From: Streptomyces peucetius
GTDB lineage: Bacteria; Actinomycetota; Actinomycetes; Streptomycetales; Streptomycetaceae
DNA: 64,000 bases
Assembly (NCBI RefSeq): GCF_025854275.1
Contig: NZ_CP107567.1
Span: 2,232,001 to 2,296,000 of the forward strand
Reading direction: 5' to 3'
The notes under the pieces are model-generated. The model was not told where the DNA came from. It saw nothing but the letters and a program-made list of their open reading frames with translations, and did no database searches. This document shows, in pieces, positions 43,909-53,225 of the stretch (positions are counted from its first letter, which is position 1; each line of letters begins with the position of its first letter). The translations under genes and the position numbers were made by a program.

Positions 43909-44736
43909 GTGTCTGAACACGCCCACCAACTCGCCGCCACCGAGGACATACGCGCCCGGATCGACACGACCAAGCCGCACTCCGCCCGCTTCTGGAACTA
44001 CTTCGTGGGCGGCAAGGACCATTACGAGATCGACCGTGAGACCGGCGACCACATCAAGGCGATCTTCCCCGGTCTGGTCGACGTCGCGCGCACGAGCCGC
44101 CAGTTCCTCGGCCGTGCCGTCCGGCACCTGGCCGGCGAGCAGGGCATCCGCCAGTTCCTCGACGTGGGCACCGGCCTGCCCACCGCCGACAACACCCACG
44201 AGGTGGCGCAGCGCGTCGCCCCGGACGCGCGCATCGTCTACGTCGACAGCGACCCGCTCGTACTCACCCACGCGCGGGCCCTGCTCACCAGCACCCCCGC
44301 GGGCAGGACGGCGTACCTGGACGCCGATCTGTACGACCCGGAGAGCATCATCAAGGCCGCCGGGGGGACGCTGGATCTGTCGCAGCCCGTCGCGCTGATG
44401 ATCCTCAACACCCTCGGCCACGTCGCCGAGTACGACCGGGCCAAGGAGCTCGTGGGCCGGCTCATGGCGGGCCTGCCGTCGGGCAGTTACCTGGTGATCA
44501 GCGACAGCACCGCGACCAGCGAGGGCATGATCGCCGCCTCCGCCGCGTACAACTCCAGTGGCGCGGTGCCGTACTACGTGCGCGGCGTCGACGAGATCGC
44601 CGGGTTCTTCGACGGCCTGGACCTGGTGGAGCCGGGCGTCGTCCAGGTCACCCGGTGGCGCCCGGAGACTGACGACCCGTCGGCGGCCGAGGCGCCCGCG
44701 GTGGACGCGTACGGAGCGGTGGGCCGCAAGCCGTAG
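43909..44736 (+). CDS. DUF574-family SAM-dependent methyltransferase
   Basis: A 275-residue methyltransferase of the Streptomyces-expanded DUF574 family. The family start KPHSARFWNYFVGGKDHYE is complete; RQFLDVGTGLPTADNTHE is the SAM motif, and YVDSDPLVLTHARALL carries the acidic ribose-binding residue. GTG at 43909 follows CAGGAGG. Family members are often linked to development or secondary metabolism; the substrate is unknown. Confidence 0.92.
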   Translation: MSEHAHQLAATEDIRARIDTTKPHSARFWNYFVGGKDHYEIDRETGDHIKAIFPGLVDVARTSRQFLGRAVRHLAGEQGIRQFLDVGTGLPTADNTHEVAQRVAPDARIVYVDSDPLVLTHARALLTSTPAGRTAYLDADLYDPESIIKAAGGTLDLSQPVALMILNTLGHVAEYDRAKELVGRLMAGLPSGSYLVISDSTATSEGMIAASAAYNSSGAVPYYVRGVDEIAGFFDGLDLVEPGVVQVTRWRPETDDPSAAEAPAVDAYGAVGRKP

Positions 44737-45081
44737 GCGTGGGCGGGACAACGGTCCGGGGGCGGTCCGGGCGACAACGGCGCTCGCCCCCGGGCCGGTT
44801 CGGGCCGACGGCCCCCGGTCGGCGGGCGTGCGGAGCCCGGTCGGCGGGCTGCGGGGCCGTACGGAAACCAGCACGGAAACCGGTCCCGGCGCCGCCCGGA
44901 AAGCTTCCGCGACGGCCCTCGGCGCCGCCTTGCGGCGTAGTGCGCGCGACGCGTGGGGTGAGACCCCGCCCGCTGCCGTCAGAGCCTCGCCATCGGGCGC
45001 CTGCACCCTCGCCGCACCTGCTCTGAGCTGGGCTTTCACCCTTTCCGACCGTATCGTTGCGGTGACGCGGAAGGGGCCCGG
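44737..45081. other. Intergenic region, no gene seen
   Basis: About 345 bp between two methyltransferase genes. It includes GC-rich short inverted repeats (for example GGTCCGGGGGCGGTCCGGG) just after the DUF574 gene, which may terminate transcription, and a less GC-rich stretch (45030-45065) that may hold the next promoter. Confidence 0.4.
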
Positions 45082-45834
45082 ATGCACCGGAACATACGCA
45101 CGGTCGACGACGTACTGAAGCTCATGGACGAGTTGTTCGCGCCTGAGGCCGACCGCTGGACGGCCGGGGGATCCACCTGGTGGGACGACTTCTACACCGA
45201 CCGCACCAAGCCGGTGCCGTTCTTCGTGGACAAGGCGGACGAGAGCCTGGCCGCGAACCTCGAACGGGGCCTGATCAGGCCCGGCCGGGCGCTCGACCTG
45301 GGGTGCGGTCCCGGGCGCAACGCCGTGCACCTGGCGGCGGCCGGTTTCGACGTGGACGCCGTCGACCTCTCACCGACGGCCCTCGGCTGGGCCGAGGAAC
45401 GCGCCCGTGAGGCAGGGGCGGACGTCCGTTTCCACTGCGGCGACGCCTTCGAGCTCACCGCCGCGGAACTCGGCGGCCCGTACGACCTGATCCACGACTC
45501 GGGGTGCTTCCACCATCTGCCGCCCCACCGCCGGGTCAGCTACCTCGCCCTGCTCGACCGGGTCCTCGCACCCGGCGGCCACTTCTCGCTCACCTGCTTC
45601 GCGTCCGGCGCGATGGGCAGCGAGCTCCCCGACGCGGACTTTTACCGCGGCGGCCGCCCCGGCCTCCACGGCGGCCTCGCCTACACGCCGGAGTCGCTGC
45701 GCCGGATCTTCTCCGGCCTGACGGAGGTCGAACTGCGCCGTATGCGCGACGAGGCGCCCGGCTCCGAGTACTTCGGCGAGCCCTTCCTGTGGACGGCCCT
45801 GTTCCGCCGCGACGACGCCCCGGCCACCGGGTAG
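45082..45834 (+). CDS. Class I SAM-dependent methyltransferase
   Basis: A 250-residue methyltransferase. Motif I is ALDLGCGPGRNAVHLAAAGF, motif II VDAVDLSPTALGWA, and the post-motif PYDLIHDSGCFHHLPPHRR is typical of the thiopurine/tellurite-type group. WWDDFYTDRTKPVPFFVDK near the N-terminus is a family segment. AAGGGG precedes the ATG. The substrate is unknown. Confidence 0.9.
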   Translation: MHRNIRTVDDVLKLMDELFAPEADRWTAGGSTWWDDFYTDRTKPVPFFVDKADESLAANLERGLIRPGRALDLGCGPGRNAVHLAAAGFDVDAVDLSPTALGWAEERAREAGADVRFHCGDAFELTAAELGGPYDLIHDSGCFHHLPPHRRVSYLALLDRVLAPGGHFSLTCFASGAMGSELPDADFYRGGRPGLHGGLAYTPESLRRIFSGLTEVELRRMRDEAPGSEYFGEPFLWTALFRRDDAPATG

Positions 45835-45868
45835 CCGGCCGGGGCGTCCGGTGGACGCGTACGGGCGG

Positions 45869-46234
45869 CTAACGTGCCACGAACTGCGTCAGGATGGCCT
45901 GCACCTCGTAGATGTCGACGCCCTTGGTGAACGTCTTCTCGATGGGCACCGAGTTGCCGGAGATCCAGATCTTAAGTTCCGCGTCGAGGTCGAACGTACC
46001 GGCGGTCTCGACGGCGAAGTGCGTGATGCTGCGGTACGGGACCGAGTGGTACTCGACCTTCCGGCCGGTGATTCCCTGCTTGTCCACGAGGATCAGCCGG
46101 CGGTCGGTGAACAGGATCGTGTCGCGTATGAGCATGTACGCGGCCTGCACGCGCTCGCCCTGCCCCAGGAGTCGCGCGTACTCCTGCTGCGCCTGCCCCG
46201 GATCGATCGTGTGCGCGTTCCCGAAAAGTGCCAC
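45869..46234 (-). CDS. Bacterial PH domain protein
   Basis: A 121-residue protein with a bacterial pleckstrin-homology fold (YvbH-like/bPH_1). Conserved segments are AYMLIRDTILFTDRRLILVDK, VEYHSVPYRSITHFAVETAG and the final helix DIYEVQAILTQFV. The GTG at 46234 follows GGTGGGGG, giving the usual family N-terminus VALFGNAHTIDP; the frame extends upstream to 46306 but lacks a good ribosome site there. Confidence 0.85.
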   Translation of the reverse strand: MALFGNAHTIDPGQAQQEYARLLGQGERVQAAYMLIRDTILFTDRRLILVDKQGITGRKVEYHSVPYRSITHFAVETAGTFDLDAELKIWISGNSVPIEKTFTKGVDIYEVQAILTQFVAR

Positions 46235-46449
46235 GAAGGCCCCCACCCGTTGAAGTTGCAAGATTTTCACACTGTATAGCCGAGTCCGCCACAAGTGGGC
46301 CACCATGGCCCCCCGTTCCGGCTGCCGGGCTCACGGCGTCCCATGGGGCCGGCGTTACCCCGCCCGGCCGCTCCCCGGATGCCCTGGCCCGGACGAAGCG
46401 GCAAGGTGGCCTTCGCCAGGACCCTTACCGACCGGACGAGGAGCACCCC

Positions 46450-46791
46450 ATGTCCGTGACCCCCTACCGGCATGCCGCCGTCGCCGCGGGGACCGTGCTC
46501 CTCGCCCTCACCGCCGCGGGCTGTTCGGGCCTCGACCGGACCGCCGTGGGGACGATCGTCTACGAGGGCGAGCACGGGCACCACACGACGGTGACGAGCC
46601 CCCGGATCACGGGCTGCCACCATTTCGAGTCCCCCGGCGCGGTCGCGGTCGAGAACAGCACGGAGGCCGACGCCCTCGTCTACCCGACGGACGACTGCTC
46701 CGGCGACGAGTCGATCTACGTACCGTCGGGGACGTCCGACGTCCCGGCCCCCGGAGCGGGCCCCTGGCTCAGCTACAGCTTCGTCCACTGA
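46450..46791 (+). CDS. Small putative lipoprotein
   Basis: A 113-residue protein with a lipobox LTAAGC (Cys25) after a short hydrophobic signal. The mature part is about 85 residues with two further cysteines (ITGCHHF and DDCSG) that probably pair. No domain is recognized. ATG at 46450 follows GAGGAGC; the longer frame upstream would mask the signal peptide. Confidence 0.75.
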   Translation: MSVTPYRHAAVAAGTVLLALTAAGCSGLDRTAVGTIVYEGEHGHHTTVTSPRITGCHHFESPGAVAVENSTEADALVYPTDDCSGDESIYVPSGTSDVPAPGAGPWLSYSFVH

Positions 46792-46825
46792 CCGCGGGCG
46801 GCCCTCGCGGAACGCGGAACACCGC

Positions 46826-47629
46826 TCAGAACAGGACGCGTGCCGTGACGAGCGCCGCCACCCCGTCCTCGTCGCCCTCGTACCGCAACTCGCCGCGCGG
46901 CTGCCGCCCGGACAGGTGCCGGGCGAAGTCCACCGCGTCCGCGCGCAGGGTGGCGACCGGCGGGCCGCTCCCGAGCCGGTGGCGTCCCCCGGCCGGACCC
47001 GACAGCTCCAGCAGGCAGGGCGGGCCGGTCCAGTCGAGCGCCAGGTCCAGCACGACCTGGTTCATGATCTCGCGGTCGTGCTCGTCGAGCACCAGCTCGA
47101 CGCCGGTGGCGTCGCTGATGTCCACCCGGTGCATCCAGGTGTCGCGGGCGACGAGGACACTGTTCAAGTACTCCATGGAGTCTTCCGGCAGCTCCTTCCC
47201 TTCGGGAAAGATCATGCTGAGCCTCATCCGCCGCCGCATCGGAGCGGGCATCCGCCGCAGCGACCGGGCGCCCCGGGGGGCCAGCCGCGCGAACTCCTGG
47301 ACCAGCTCGGGGCCGGACGTCCAGCCCCGTTCCTCGACCTGGGTCTCGTTGTGCCCGTCGAGCGCCCCGAGCCCCGGATGCGTCCGCCGGGCATGCCGGA
47401 CACGGCTGACCATCAGCCACGGCTTGGGCAACTCCTCGTACTGCCCGACCTCGTGGGCGACCATGTCGCGCACGGTCCAGCCCGTACACGCGGTGGGCTT
47501 GGACCACGCGTCGGCGCCCAGCGACCCCATGATCGCGAGCGAGGCGCGGATCTCCGCCTCGTTGACCTCGCGCGCCCGCGCGGCGGAGGTCCGGGGAATG
47601 TCACGCGCGGCGACGGTCGGCGTGCCCAT
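46826..47629 (-). CDS. Maleylpyruvate isomerase-family (mycothiol-dependent DinB fold) protein
   Basis: A 267-residue protein with the MDMPI/TIGR03083 pattern. LGADAWSKPTACTGWTVRDMVAHEVGQYEEL contains the first metal-binding histidine; ARDTWMHRVDISDATG contains the second His/Asp site. This actinobacterial superfamily uses mycothiol as cofactor for isomerization or conjugation of small molecules. Substrate unknown. It is divergent from another family member 244 bp away. Confidence 0.85.
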   Translation of the reverse strand: MGTPTVAARDIPRTSAARAREVNEAEIRASLAIMGSLGADAWSKPTACTGWTVRDMVAHEVGQYEELPKPWLMVSRVRHARRTHPGLGALDGHNETQVEERGWTSGPELVQEFARLAPRGARSLRRMPAPMRRRMRLSMIFPEGKELPEDSMEYLNSVLVARDTWMHRVDISDATGVELVLDEHDREIMNQVVLDLALDWTGPPCLLELSGPAGGRHRLGSGPPVATLRADAVDFARHLSGRQPRGELRYEGDEDGVAALVTARVLF

Positions 47630-47873
47630 GCTGCAGCCTCCTCACGCCCCCCGTAACGCCCCGTCTCTCAGGCTACGCCGGGCTCCGGGACGCTCAACCG
47701 GGCCGAATGCCGCCCACGGCAGCCGGCGGCCCATGGACTCCGCCGCCGGCGCAGCGCAGTCCGTGCCCGGCCCGGTCGCGCGAGCGAGCGCTGTCCGGCT
47801 CACAGTAGCGATGAGTTCGGACCGTGCCGCGAGTCTCGCCTTGCGGACCGTGCCGTCGGGCGAAGGAGGAGCC

Positions 47874-48503
47874 GTGAAGGACGATGTCTGGTCGATGGTG
47901 CACGCGGAGCGCGCGGCGCTGATCGACGACCTCGCCCACCTCGATGACGAGCAGTGGGAGAAGCCGTCACTGTGTGAGGGGTGGACCGTGCACTGCGTGG
48001 TCGCCCATCTGATCGACACGGCGAAGACGACGCGCCTCGGTTTCGCGGCCGGCCTCGTCCGGGCGGGGTTCGACTTCCACCGTCAGAACACACGCGGTGT
48101 GGAGCGGGAGCGCTGCGCCTCACCGCAGGAGACGTTGGAGCGGCTTCGTCGGGTGGCCTCCCGGCGGTCGACGCCTCCGGCGCCCCTCGACAGCCGACTC
48201 GTCGAGGAGGTCGTGCACGGTGAGGACATCCGTCGGCCCTTGGGTCTCACCCGCTCCTACCGGCAGGAGGCCGTGGCCAGAGCGCTCCGCCTGCAGACTC
48301 GCACGCCGGCGTCGTTCGGCGGGGCCAAGGAGCTGATGACCCGCGTACGGCTGACGGCAACGGACGTCGACCTGTCGGTCGGAGCCGGTCCGGAGGTGAG
48401 CGGAACCGCGCTCTCGCTGCTCCTGGCCGTATCCGGACGACGGGTCGCGCTGAACGAACTCGACGGGCCGGGAGTCACGACGCTAACGACGACGCCTGCC
48501 TGA
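47874..48503 (+). CDS. Maleylpyruvate isomerase-family protein (second copy)
   Basis: A 209-residue protein of the same DinB-like superfamily as its neighbour. LCEGWTVHCVVAHLIDTAKTT carries the first metal histidine and LVEEVVHGEDIRRPLGL the second. GTG at 47874 follows GGAGGAG. The central segment is shorter than in the gene at 46826. Two diverged family members back to back suggest an old duplication or similar cofactor use in one locus. Confidence 0.85.
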   Translation: MKDDVWSMVHAERAALIDDLAHLDDEQWEKPSLCEGWTVHCVVAHLIDTAKTTRLGFAAGLVRAGFDFHRQNTRGVERERCASPQETLERLRRVASRRSTPPAPLDSRLVEEVVHGEDIRRPLGLTRSYRQEAVARALRLQTRTPASFGGAKELMTRVRLTATDVDLSVGAGPEVSGTALSLLLAVSGRRVALNELDGPGVTTLTTTPA

Positions 48504-48552
48504 CGTCTCTGCGGTCAGGGCTGGTCGTACCCGCCGAACGCTACGGCTGAGC

Positions 48553-49212
48553 TCACGGCTCTTCAGGTCTGCGCGCCAGAAAGGTGGCGGCAGTCCTCCT
48601 GCTTCCCTCGTCGGGCGCCTGCACGAGTCGCGCGGTGACGACGAGTCCGGCGCGTTCCAACAGCTCGGCGATCCGATCCGGCGACAGCAAGTGGGACTCG
48701 TAGGACACCGGGTGGCCGCCGTACGCCCGGGTCGGGCGGAGATGCTCGTCGTCCCCCACATGGCCGGCCAGCATCAGATGGCCGCCGGGGGCGAGCGTGC
48801 GACGGAATTCGGCGAACACGACCGGCAACAGCTCCGGCGGCGTGTGGTGGGCGGAGTAGTAGGCCAGGATGCCGCCGAGCTCGTTGTCCCGGATCTCCAG
48901 CCCGGTCATCGACCCCACTGCGAAGCTCAGGCCCGGATACGCCTTCCGGGCCAGCTCGATCATCTTCGGGGACAGGTCGATGCCGAAGGCGGACACCCCC
49001 AGCTCCGCCAGATGCGCCGTGATCTTGCCCGGCCCGCACCCCAGGTCCGCGACCGGCCCGCGTCCGGACACCTGCACGACCTCGGCGAACGCGGCCAGCA
49101 TCGCCCGGGACACAGGGTCCAGCTCTCCCGGGTTCTTGACCAGTTCCGCGTAGTCGGCGGCAACGGTGTCGTACGACTCCCGGACCGCGGCGAGGTAGGA
49201 GGGCTCAGTCAC
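48553..49212 (-). CDS. Class I SAM-dependent methyltransferase
   Basis: A 219-residue methyltransferase. YDTVAADYAELV and VADLGCGPGKITAHLAELG (motif I), FGIDLSPKMIELAR (motif II), and ILAYYSAHHTPPELLPVVF and LAPGGHLMLAGHVGD are the family segments. GTG at 49212 starts VTEPSYLAAVRESYD. It is a stand-alone gene; the substrate is not evident. Confidence 0.9.
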   Translation of the reverse strand: MTEPSYLAAVRESYDTVAADYAELVKNPGELDPVSRAMLAAFAEVVQVSGRGPVADLGCGPGKITAHLAELGVSAFGIDLSPKMIELARKAYPGLSFAVGSMTGLEIRDNELGGILAYYSAHHTPPELLPVVFAEFRRTLAPGGHLMLAGHVGDDEHLRPTRAYGGHPVSYESHLLSPDRIAELLERAGLVVTARLVQAPDEGSRRTAATFLARRPEEP

Positions 49213-49327
49213 GCGGGCGACTCTAGAGCAGGCCGGCGCCGTGCCGACCGTCCCCCTCCATGGCGTGCGGACCGCGCCCCGAGTCGCGCACGGCAGCGAC
49301 TTGCAGCCGCCACCAGATGGTCGCGCC

Positions 49328-50731
49328 CTAGCCGACTCGGTCGGCGGTGACTGTACCGGCCCCGCTCGACTCGACCGGTTCGGGCTGCGGTTCGCGTCGC
49401 GGTCCCGGCAGATGCACCGACGCGCCCTCCCGTTCCCACCGCTTGGTGGTCCGTACGTAGCCGTAGACCACTGAGGCGGTCGCCAGGACGAGCAGCGGCC
49501 CGAACACCCACGGCTGTCCGGCCATCTCCACCGGCAGATAGCGGTACGACACCAGGAGTGCGATGAACACCGCGGTGCCGTGGACCACCAAGCGGACACC
49601 CGACCGGTCCCAGCCGCGGTCCATCGCGCGCAGCGCCGTCTCGATCGTGAGCGTGAAGACCACACCGGCGATGATGTCCGCGCCGTAGTGGTAGCCGAAG
49701 CCCAGCGTTGCGCCGAGCGTGGCGGTCAGCCAGAACGTGCCCAGGAAGCGCAGAGCCCACGGGCCCTTGAGGGAGTGGATGAAGATCGCGGTGGCCCACG
49801 CCGTGTGGAGACTGGGCATGCAATTGCGTGGGGTGATCCCGTCGAAGGGCATCGGGAGCGGGGTGCCGACCGGCGGCGGCGTGTTCGGCCACAGGTCGGC
49901 CAGCGCCCACTGGCCCCCGTCGGCACCGTAGGCGTAGATCGGTCCGACCACCGGGAAGATCATGTAGATGCCCGGCCCGAGCAGGCCGATGACCAGAAAC
50001 GTGCGCACCAGATGATGGCCCGGGAAGCGGCGCTCGACCGCCACGTTCCGCAACTGGTACAGCGCGACGACGACCGCGCCCACCGCGAGCTGGATGTAGA
50101 CCCAGTCGAGGACGTGGGCGCCGACCGACCCGGTGGCCTCGACGATCCGGCCCACCACCCACGACGGGTCGCCCAACGCGTGATCGGCGGTTGCCACGTA
50201 CTGGTCGAGCACCGTCGGGCGCGTCTCCGACGTGATCAGAAGCCAGGTGTAGCCGGTCTTGCGGCCGGCCACCAGCAGCAGGGCCAGTCCGACGCCTTTC
50301 AGCAGCAGGACGCGCTCACGCCCGGTGCGCCGTGTGACGGCGATGACGGCACAGGCCAGCGTCACCCACAACGCGCCGTTGCCCATCATCATCTCGGCGC
50401 CGACAGCCCACCGCACAAGCCAGAACACGCCGTCGATGCCGAGCGCGGCGCCGAGCGCGATGATCCGCTGCCGCCAGGTGAGCACCACCATCATCAGGGC
50501 CATGCTGACGTACAGCACGGTCCCCGACATGGGGGCGAATATCAGCTCTCGCGCCTGGTCGGTGATCGGCCCGCGCTCGCCGTACCGACGCGCGGCGATC
50601 TCCAGTGCGACGAGGAATGCGAGGCCCACCGCACTCACCGCGACCCACAGCATGACGCGTGGTTGCCGCCATGCAGCCGACCGAGGGCTGCCGTCTTGCC
50701 GCGAAGACCCTCGCGTCAGTGTGGATGTCAT
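49328..50731 (-). CDS. PAP2-family membrane phosphatase (inositol-phospholipid-type)
   Basis: A 467-residue polytopic protein with an N-terminal multi-helix half and a C-terminal PAP2 domain carrying RNCMPSLHTAWATAIFIHS and LGFGYHYGADIIAG. ITSETRPTVLDQYVATADH opens the DUF/PAP2-like segment. It resembles actinobacterial Aur1-like or phosphatidylinositol-phosphate phosphatase-like proteins. The start is uncertain: ATG 50731 overlaps a promoter-like -10 (see next entry), so ATG 50653 (MLWVAVSAVG), at the start of the first helix, is possible. A paralogous PAP2 domain is in the GT87 fusion at 10701. Confidence 0.85.
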   Translation of the reverse strand: MTSTLTRGSSRQDGSPRSAAWRQPRVMLWVAVSAVGLAFLVALEIAARRYGERGPITDQARELIFAPMSGTVLYVSMALMMVVLTWRQRIIALGAALGIDGVFWLVRWAVGAEMMMGNGALWVTLACAVIAVTRRTGRERVLLLKGVGLALLLVAGRKTGYTWLLITSETRPTVLDQYVATADHALGDPSWVVGRIVEATGSVGAHVLDWVYIQLAVGAVVVALYQLRNVAVERRFPGHHLVRTFLVIGLLGPGIYMIFPVVGPIYAYGADGGQWALADLWPNTPPPVGTPLPMPFDGITPRNCMPSLHTAWATAIFIHSLKGPWALRFLGTFWLTATLGATLGFGYHYGADIIAGVVFTLTIETALRAMDRGWDRSGVRLVVHGTAVFIALLVSYRYLPVEMAGQPWVFGPLLVLATASVVYGYVRTTKRWEREGASVHLPGPRREPQPEPVESSGAGTVTADRVG

Positions 50732-50758
50732 TATTTTCAGCCGATTTGTGATTTTTCA
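50726..50758 (-). promoter_or_regulatory. Sigma-70-like promoter of the PAP2 gene
   Basis: Read on the minus strand, TTGAAA and AATAAT are separated by about 18 nt in an unusually AT-rich stretch. The -10 overlaps the first possible ATG (50731), so transcription would begin within the annotated coding start and translation may begin at ATG 50653 or on a leaderless mRNA. Confidence 0.45.
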
Positions 50759-50770
50759 ATATGACCGTCG

Positions 50771-51589
50771 ATAGCTCGAACACCCTAGCGGACGGGCAGG
50801 CTTCGCTGACCACGGGTAGGTCAAACCGGACGCTCGACTCCCTCCTTCGCCCCGGGCACGACCACGTCGGTCACGTAGCGCCCCGCGGCCCCGGTCCGGG
50901 GCGTGGCGGGCGGCTCCACGCGTGCGGAGTGGGGCTTGATCAGCAACACGGGAGCGACTCCATCACCCGGTACAGAGCTTTTGCATCAGGGCCGTAGGCG
51001 TAGGTCCCAACCTCACCGCCACCGAACTCAACCCGTAGTTCTCCGCCGTGGAAGACCCATGGAGAGCATGCGGAAGTGGGGGGTGGGGCCATGGATCCCC
51101 ATTCCAGTCCCGAGCTGGATGCCGGGGACATTCCTACCCACCCCCCATGGCCGCGAGTCCCTACCGATCTCCGTCCGGCCGAGCGTTTCGCACAGTAGCC
51201 GAGCCACCGACAAGCCCTGCGGCCTGACCGTCTGTCGCTTGTGGCGTCGGCCACAAGCAGGGCGGCCCTGGGTGGCCCAATGAGGGCCGGCCGGCTTGTG
51301 ACCTGAAAGGCGACCAGCGACAAGACAAGGGGTCTGCCGCACGACAAGGCAGACGGGGAGCGACACGACAAGCAGGGCACCGGGCAGCACCCGGTGCTGC
51401 CCGCCGTCGTTGAAGGGACCCCGTTGTCCACTCCCAGCCCCCGTACGAGATCACCACCGTCCCCCAGACGCCGACCACAGCGCAGGAGGAGATGCTGCCG
51501 CACGAACTGCCACCCGGCGTCCGACTCGTCACCCTGCCCGGGAGGATTCGGACCCTCACCCACACCCGGCCCACACGACCGCGTCCGCG
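50771..51589. other. Left part of the accessory island; no intact gene
   Basis: About 820 bp with no credible intact gene. A minus-strand frame ending near 50940 contains plausible protein-like text (LRVEFGGGEVGTYAYGPDAK) without a start, possibly a gene remnant. The right half holds CGACAAG repeats (next entry). Composition and loss of open frames suggest decayed mobile DNA. Confidence 0.4.
51208..51372 (+). repeat. Iteron-like CGACAAG repeats
   Basis: CGACAAG occurs at 51208, 51318, 51342 and 51366; the last three are spaced by exactly 24 bp. Additional GCTTGTG/CACAAGC forms lie at about 51237-51257 and 51294. Clustering next to a primase/polymerase remnant suggests a replication or transfer origin of a decayed integrative element. 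Confidence 0.4.
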
Positions 51590-51838
51590 CCGCAGCCGGT
51601 GCCCGTCCTGCCCCTGCGGCTCGGCGGCAAGCGCCCCACACTGCACGGAGAGCCCGCCTGCACTCGCACCGGCCAGTGCGCCGGCGGGCACGTGAAACGG
51701 GAGCAGCGCGCCACCACCGACCCCGACCGCATCCGCGCCGCACGGCCCACGGGCGCGTTCAACGTCGGCATCGCCACCGGCCCGCCGGGCTGCTCGTGGC
51801 CGACCTCGACAAGCCCAAGACCAACAGCAGTTCGGAGT
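51590..51838 (+). pseudogene. Remnant of bifunctional DNA primase/polymerase
   Basis: Codons from about 51596 encode VPVLPLRLGGKRP, then TTDPDRIRAARPTGAFNVGI and ATGPPG, the N-terminal pattern of primase/polymerase proteins of Streptomyces integrative elements (FNVGIATG is typical). Near 51783 the frame shifts by one base, after which AGLLVADLDKPK completes the metal-binding motif in another frame before a stop at 51838-51840. The catalytic remainder is missing, so the gene is dead. Confidence 0.65.
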
Positions 51839-51840
51839 AA

Positions 51841-51949
51841 GTTCGATCAGAGGGGCGTAACGGCACTCAGGGACGCGGGACGCACGGTCGTCGGGGGTCG
51901 CTCTTGGCTGCTGGCGACTGGCGTCGTTGATGTCAAGCCTGGATGTCAG
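51841..51949 (+). repeat. Att-arm-like repeat, left copy
   Basis: This 109-bp segment matches 56602-56710 in layout without gaps: GTTCGATCAG at the start, CGTCGTTGATGTCA after 81 bp, and GGATGTCAGG 19 bp further, at identical spacing in both copies, while the bases between have drifted. The left copy directly follows the primase/polymerase remnant. Confidence 0.55.
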
Positions 51950-52038
51950 GGCGAGGCTGGAGCCTCGGATATCGCCAAGTGGTAAAGTCCCGCTCTTCGC
52001 CAGTTCCCCTGTGCGGAGTCCCCTCGGCAGGTCGTACC

Positions 52039-52835
52039 ATGTCCGATCTCCTTGACCCCGATCCGTACACGATGTGGCGGCACGCGCTGGCCGAGGCTGA
52101 TCGGGTCTTCGCGTACCTCCCGAGATTGACCGCCCGGTGGACGGCTGCACTTACTGCACCCCGGAGTCGGAGCTGCGCATTCTTGGTGGCGATCCCGCTG
52201 CCGTACCAGACGATCTCCTGGGGCATTTCATGCGTGAGGTCGTCAGCCACTGGGAAGCGGACCAGTACCCCGTCCTGTGGCGTCGTCTCATGCCCCGTGC
52301 GCTGCGCTACTGGGGGCCGGAGGGCCATGGCGCCGATCCGTCTGGGGAACTCAGTCATCTCGACCAGCACGGGGCCAAGTTCGTGGACCGGCCTGCACCC
52401 GAACGTGCCGTTGTAGAACAAGCCTTCCGAGCCCTGCTGGCGATCGCTCTGGTTGACGGTCGGCCCCCTTCTGATATCACCGACCTTTTGGAAGGAATCG
52501 CCCACGCAACGGGTGGTATGGAGCCGTGGCTGGAGCACATTGGTGGGCTTGCCGGCCCCGAGGCGGACGCCGGGCTCGTCCGCCTCGCCCTCGACTGGGC
52601 AACCGACCTTCTCTGGGAGGAACTCCAGTTCACGTGGTGGTATGGCGGCGACCCCCAGGTGATCGCCGCCTGGCTGCCCACCCAGCGAGCCCGCATCGCC
52701 ACCTTTGCCACGCGGCATCCGCGCTGCAAGACCGCGGCCGACGCGCTGATCGCGGTGGACCGACTCCAAGCCGGTGGCCTCAGCCCATGGCTGTACCCGT
52801 ACGGCATGAACGAGTTCCTCAGGCTGGCCCCATGA
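52039..52835 (+). pseudogene. Hypothetical protein gene, frameshifted near its 5' end
   Basis: ATG 52039 opens a frame encoding MSDLLDPDPYTMWRHALAEA and DRVFAYLPRL. At about 52122-52130 the frame must change by one base (probably loss of a T in TTTGAC) to continue as DRPVDGCTYCTPESELRIL and then about 220 more residues to the stop at 52835. The protein is acidic and helical with a CTYC pair near the junction and WLPTQRARIATFA toward the end. I recognize it only as a Streptomyces hypothetical. A GTG at 52137 could restart translation, so a shortened protein is possible. Confidence 0.6.
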
Positions 52836-53225
52836 GCAGACTGAAGTGTCGTCGGCGGTCAGCACCGGTCGATTTTTCCTGACACAGACGACATCAGCCG
52901 CGCGTATGCCCTCTTCATCGATGGGCCGACGCGCTCATCGTCACGGCGGGCGCCCTGTTCTCACAAGTGCGCGCTAGCCACGGCAGGCGACGCCTCATGG
53001 TCACGTCCAAGTGTCGGCACAACGGACTTGGAGCCCTAGTTTGGAAGACGCCGTATGCGGATGGCGGCTGAGCTGCGGATGGCTTTGTCCACGAGGTTGG
53101 ACAGCGCATTGACACCGATTCTGGAGGCAGCAAGCCCATGAGACCGGAGCGCAATGTTCACGAGATTCGACAGCACCAAGGGGCGGTTGGGTCGGCGCTC
53201 CGGGCCCTGACGTACGTTCGGGCCT
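52836..53225. other. Intergenic region in the accessory island
   Basis: About 390 bp without a supported gene. Short frames on both strands are broken. The last 15 bp (TACGTTCGGGCCTATG) lead into the next gene with no strong ribosome site. Confidence 0.4.
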
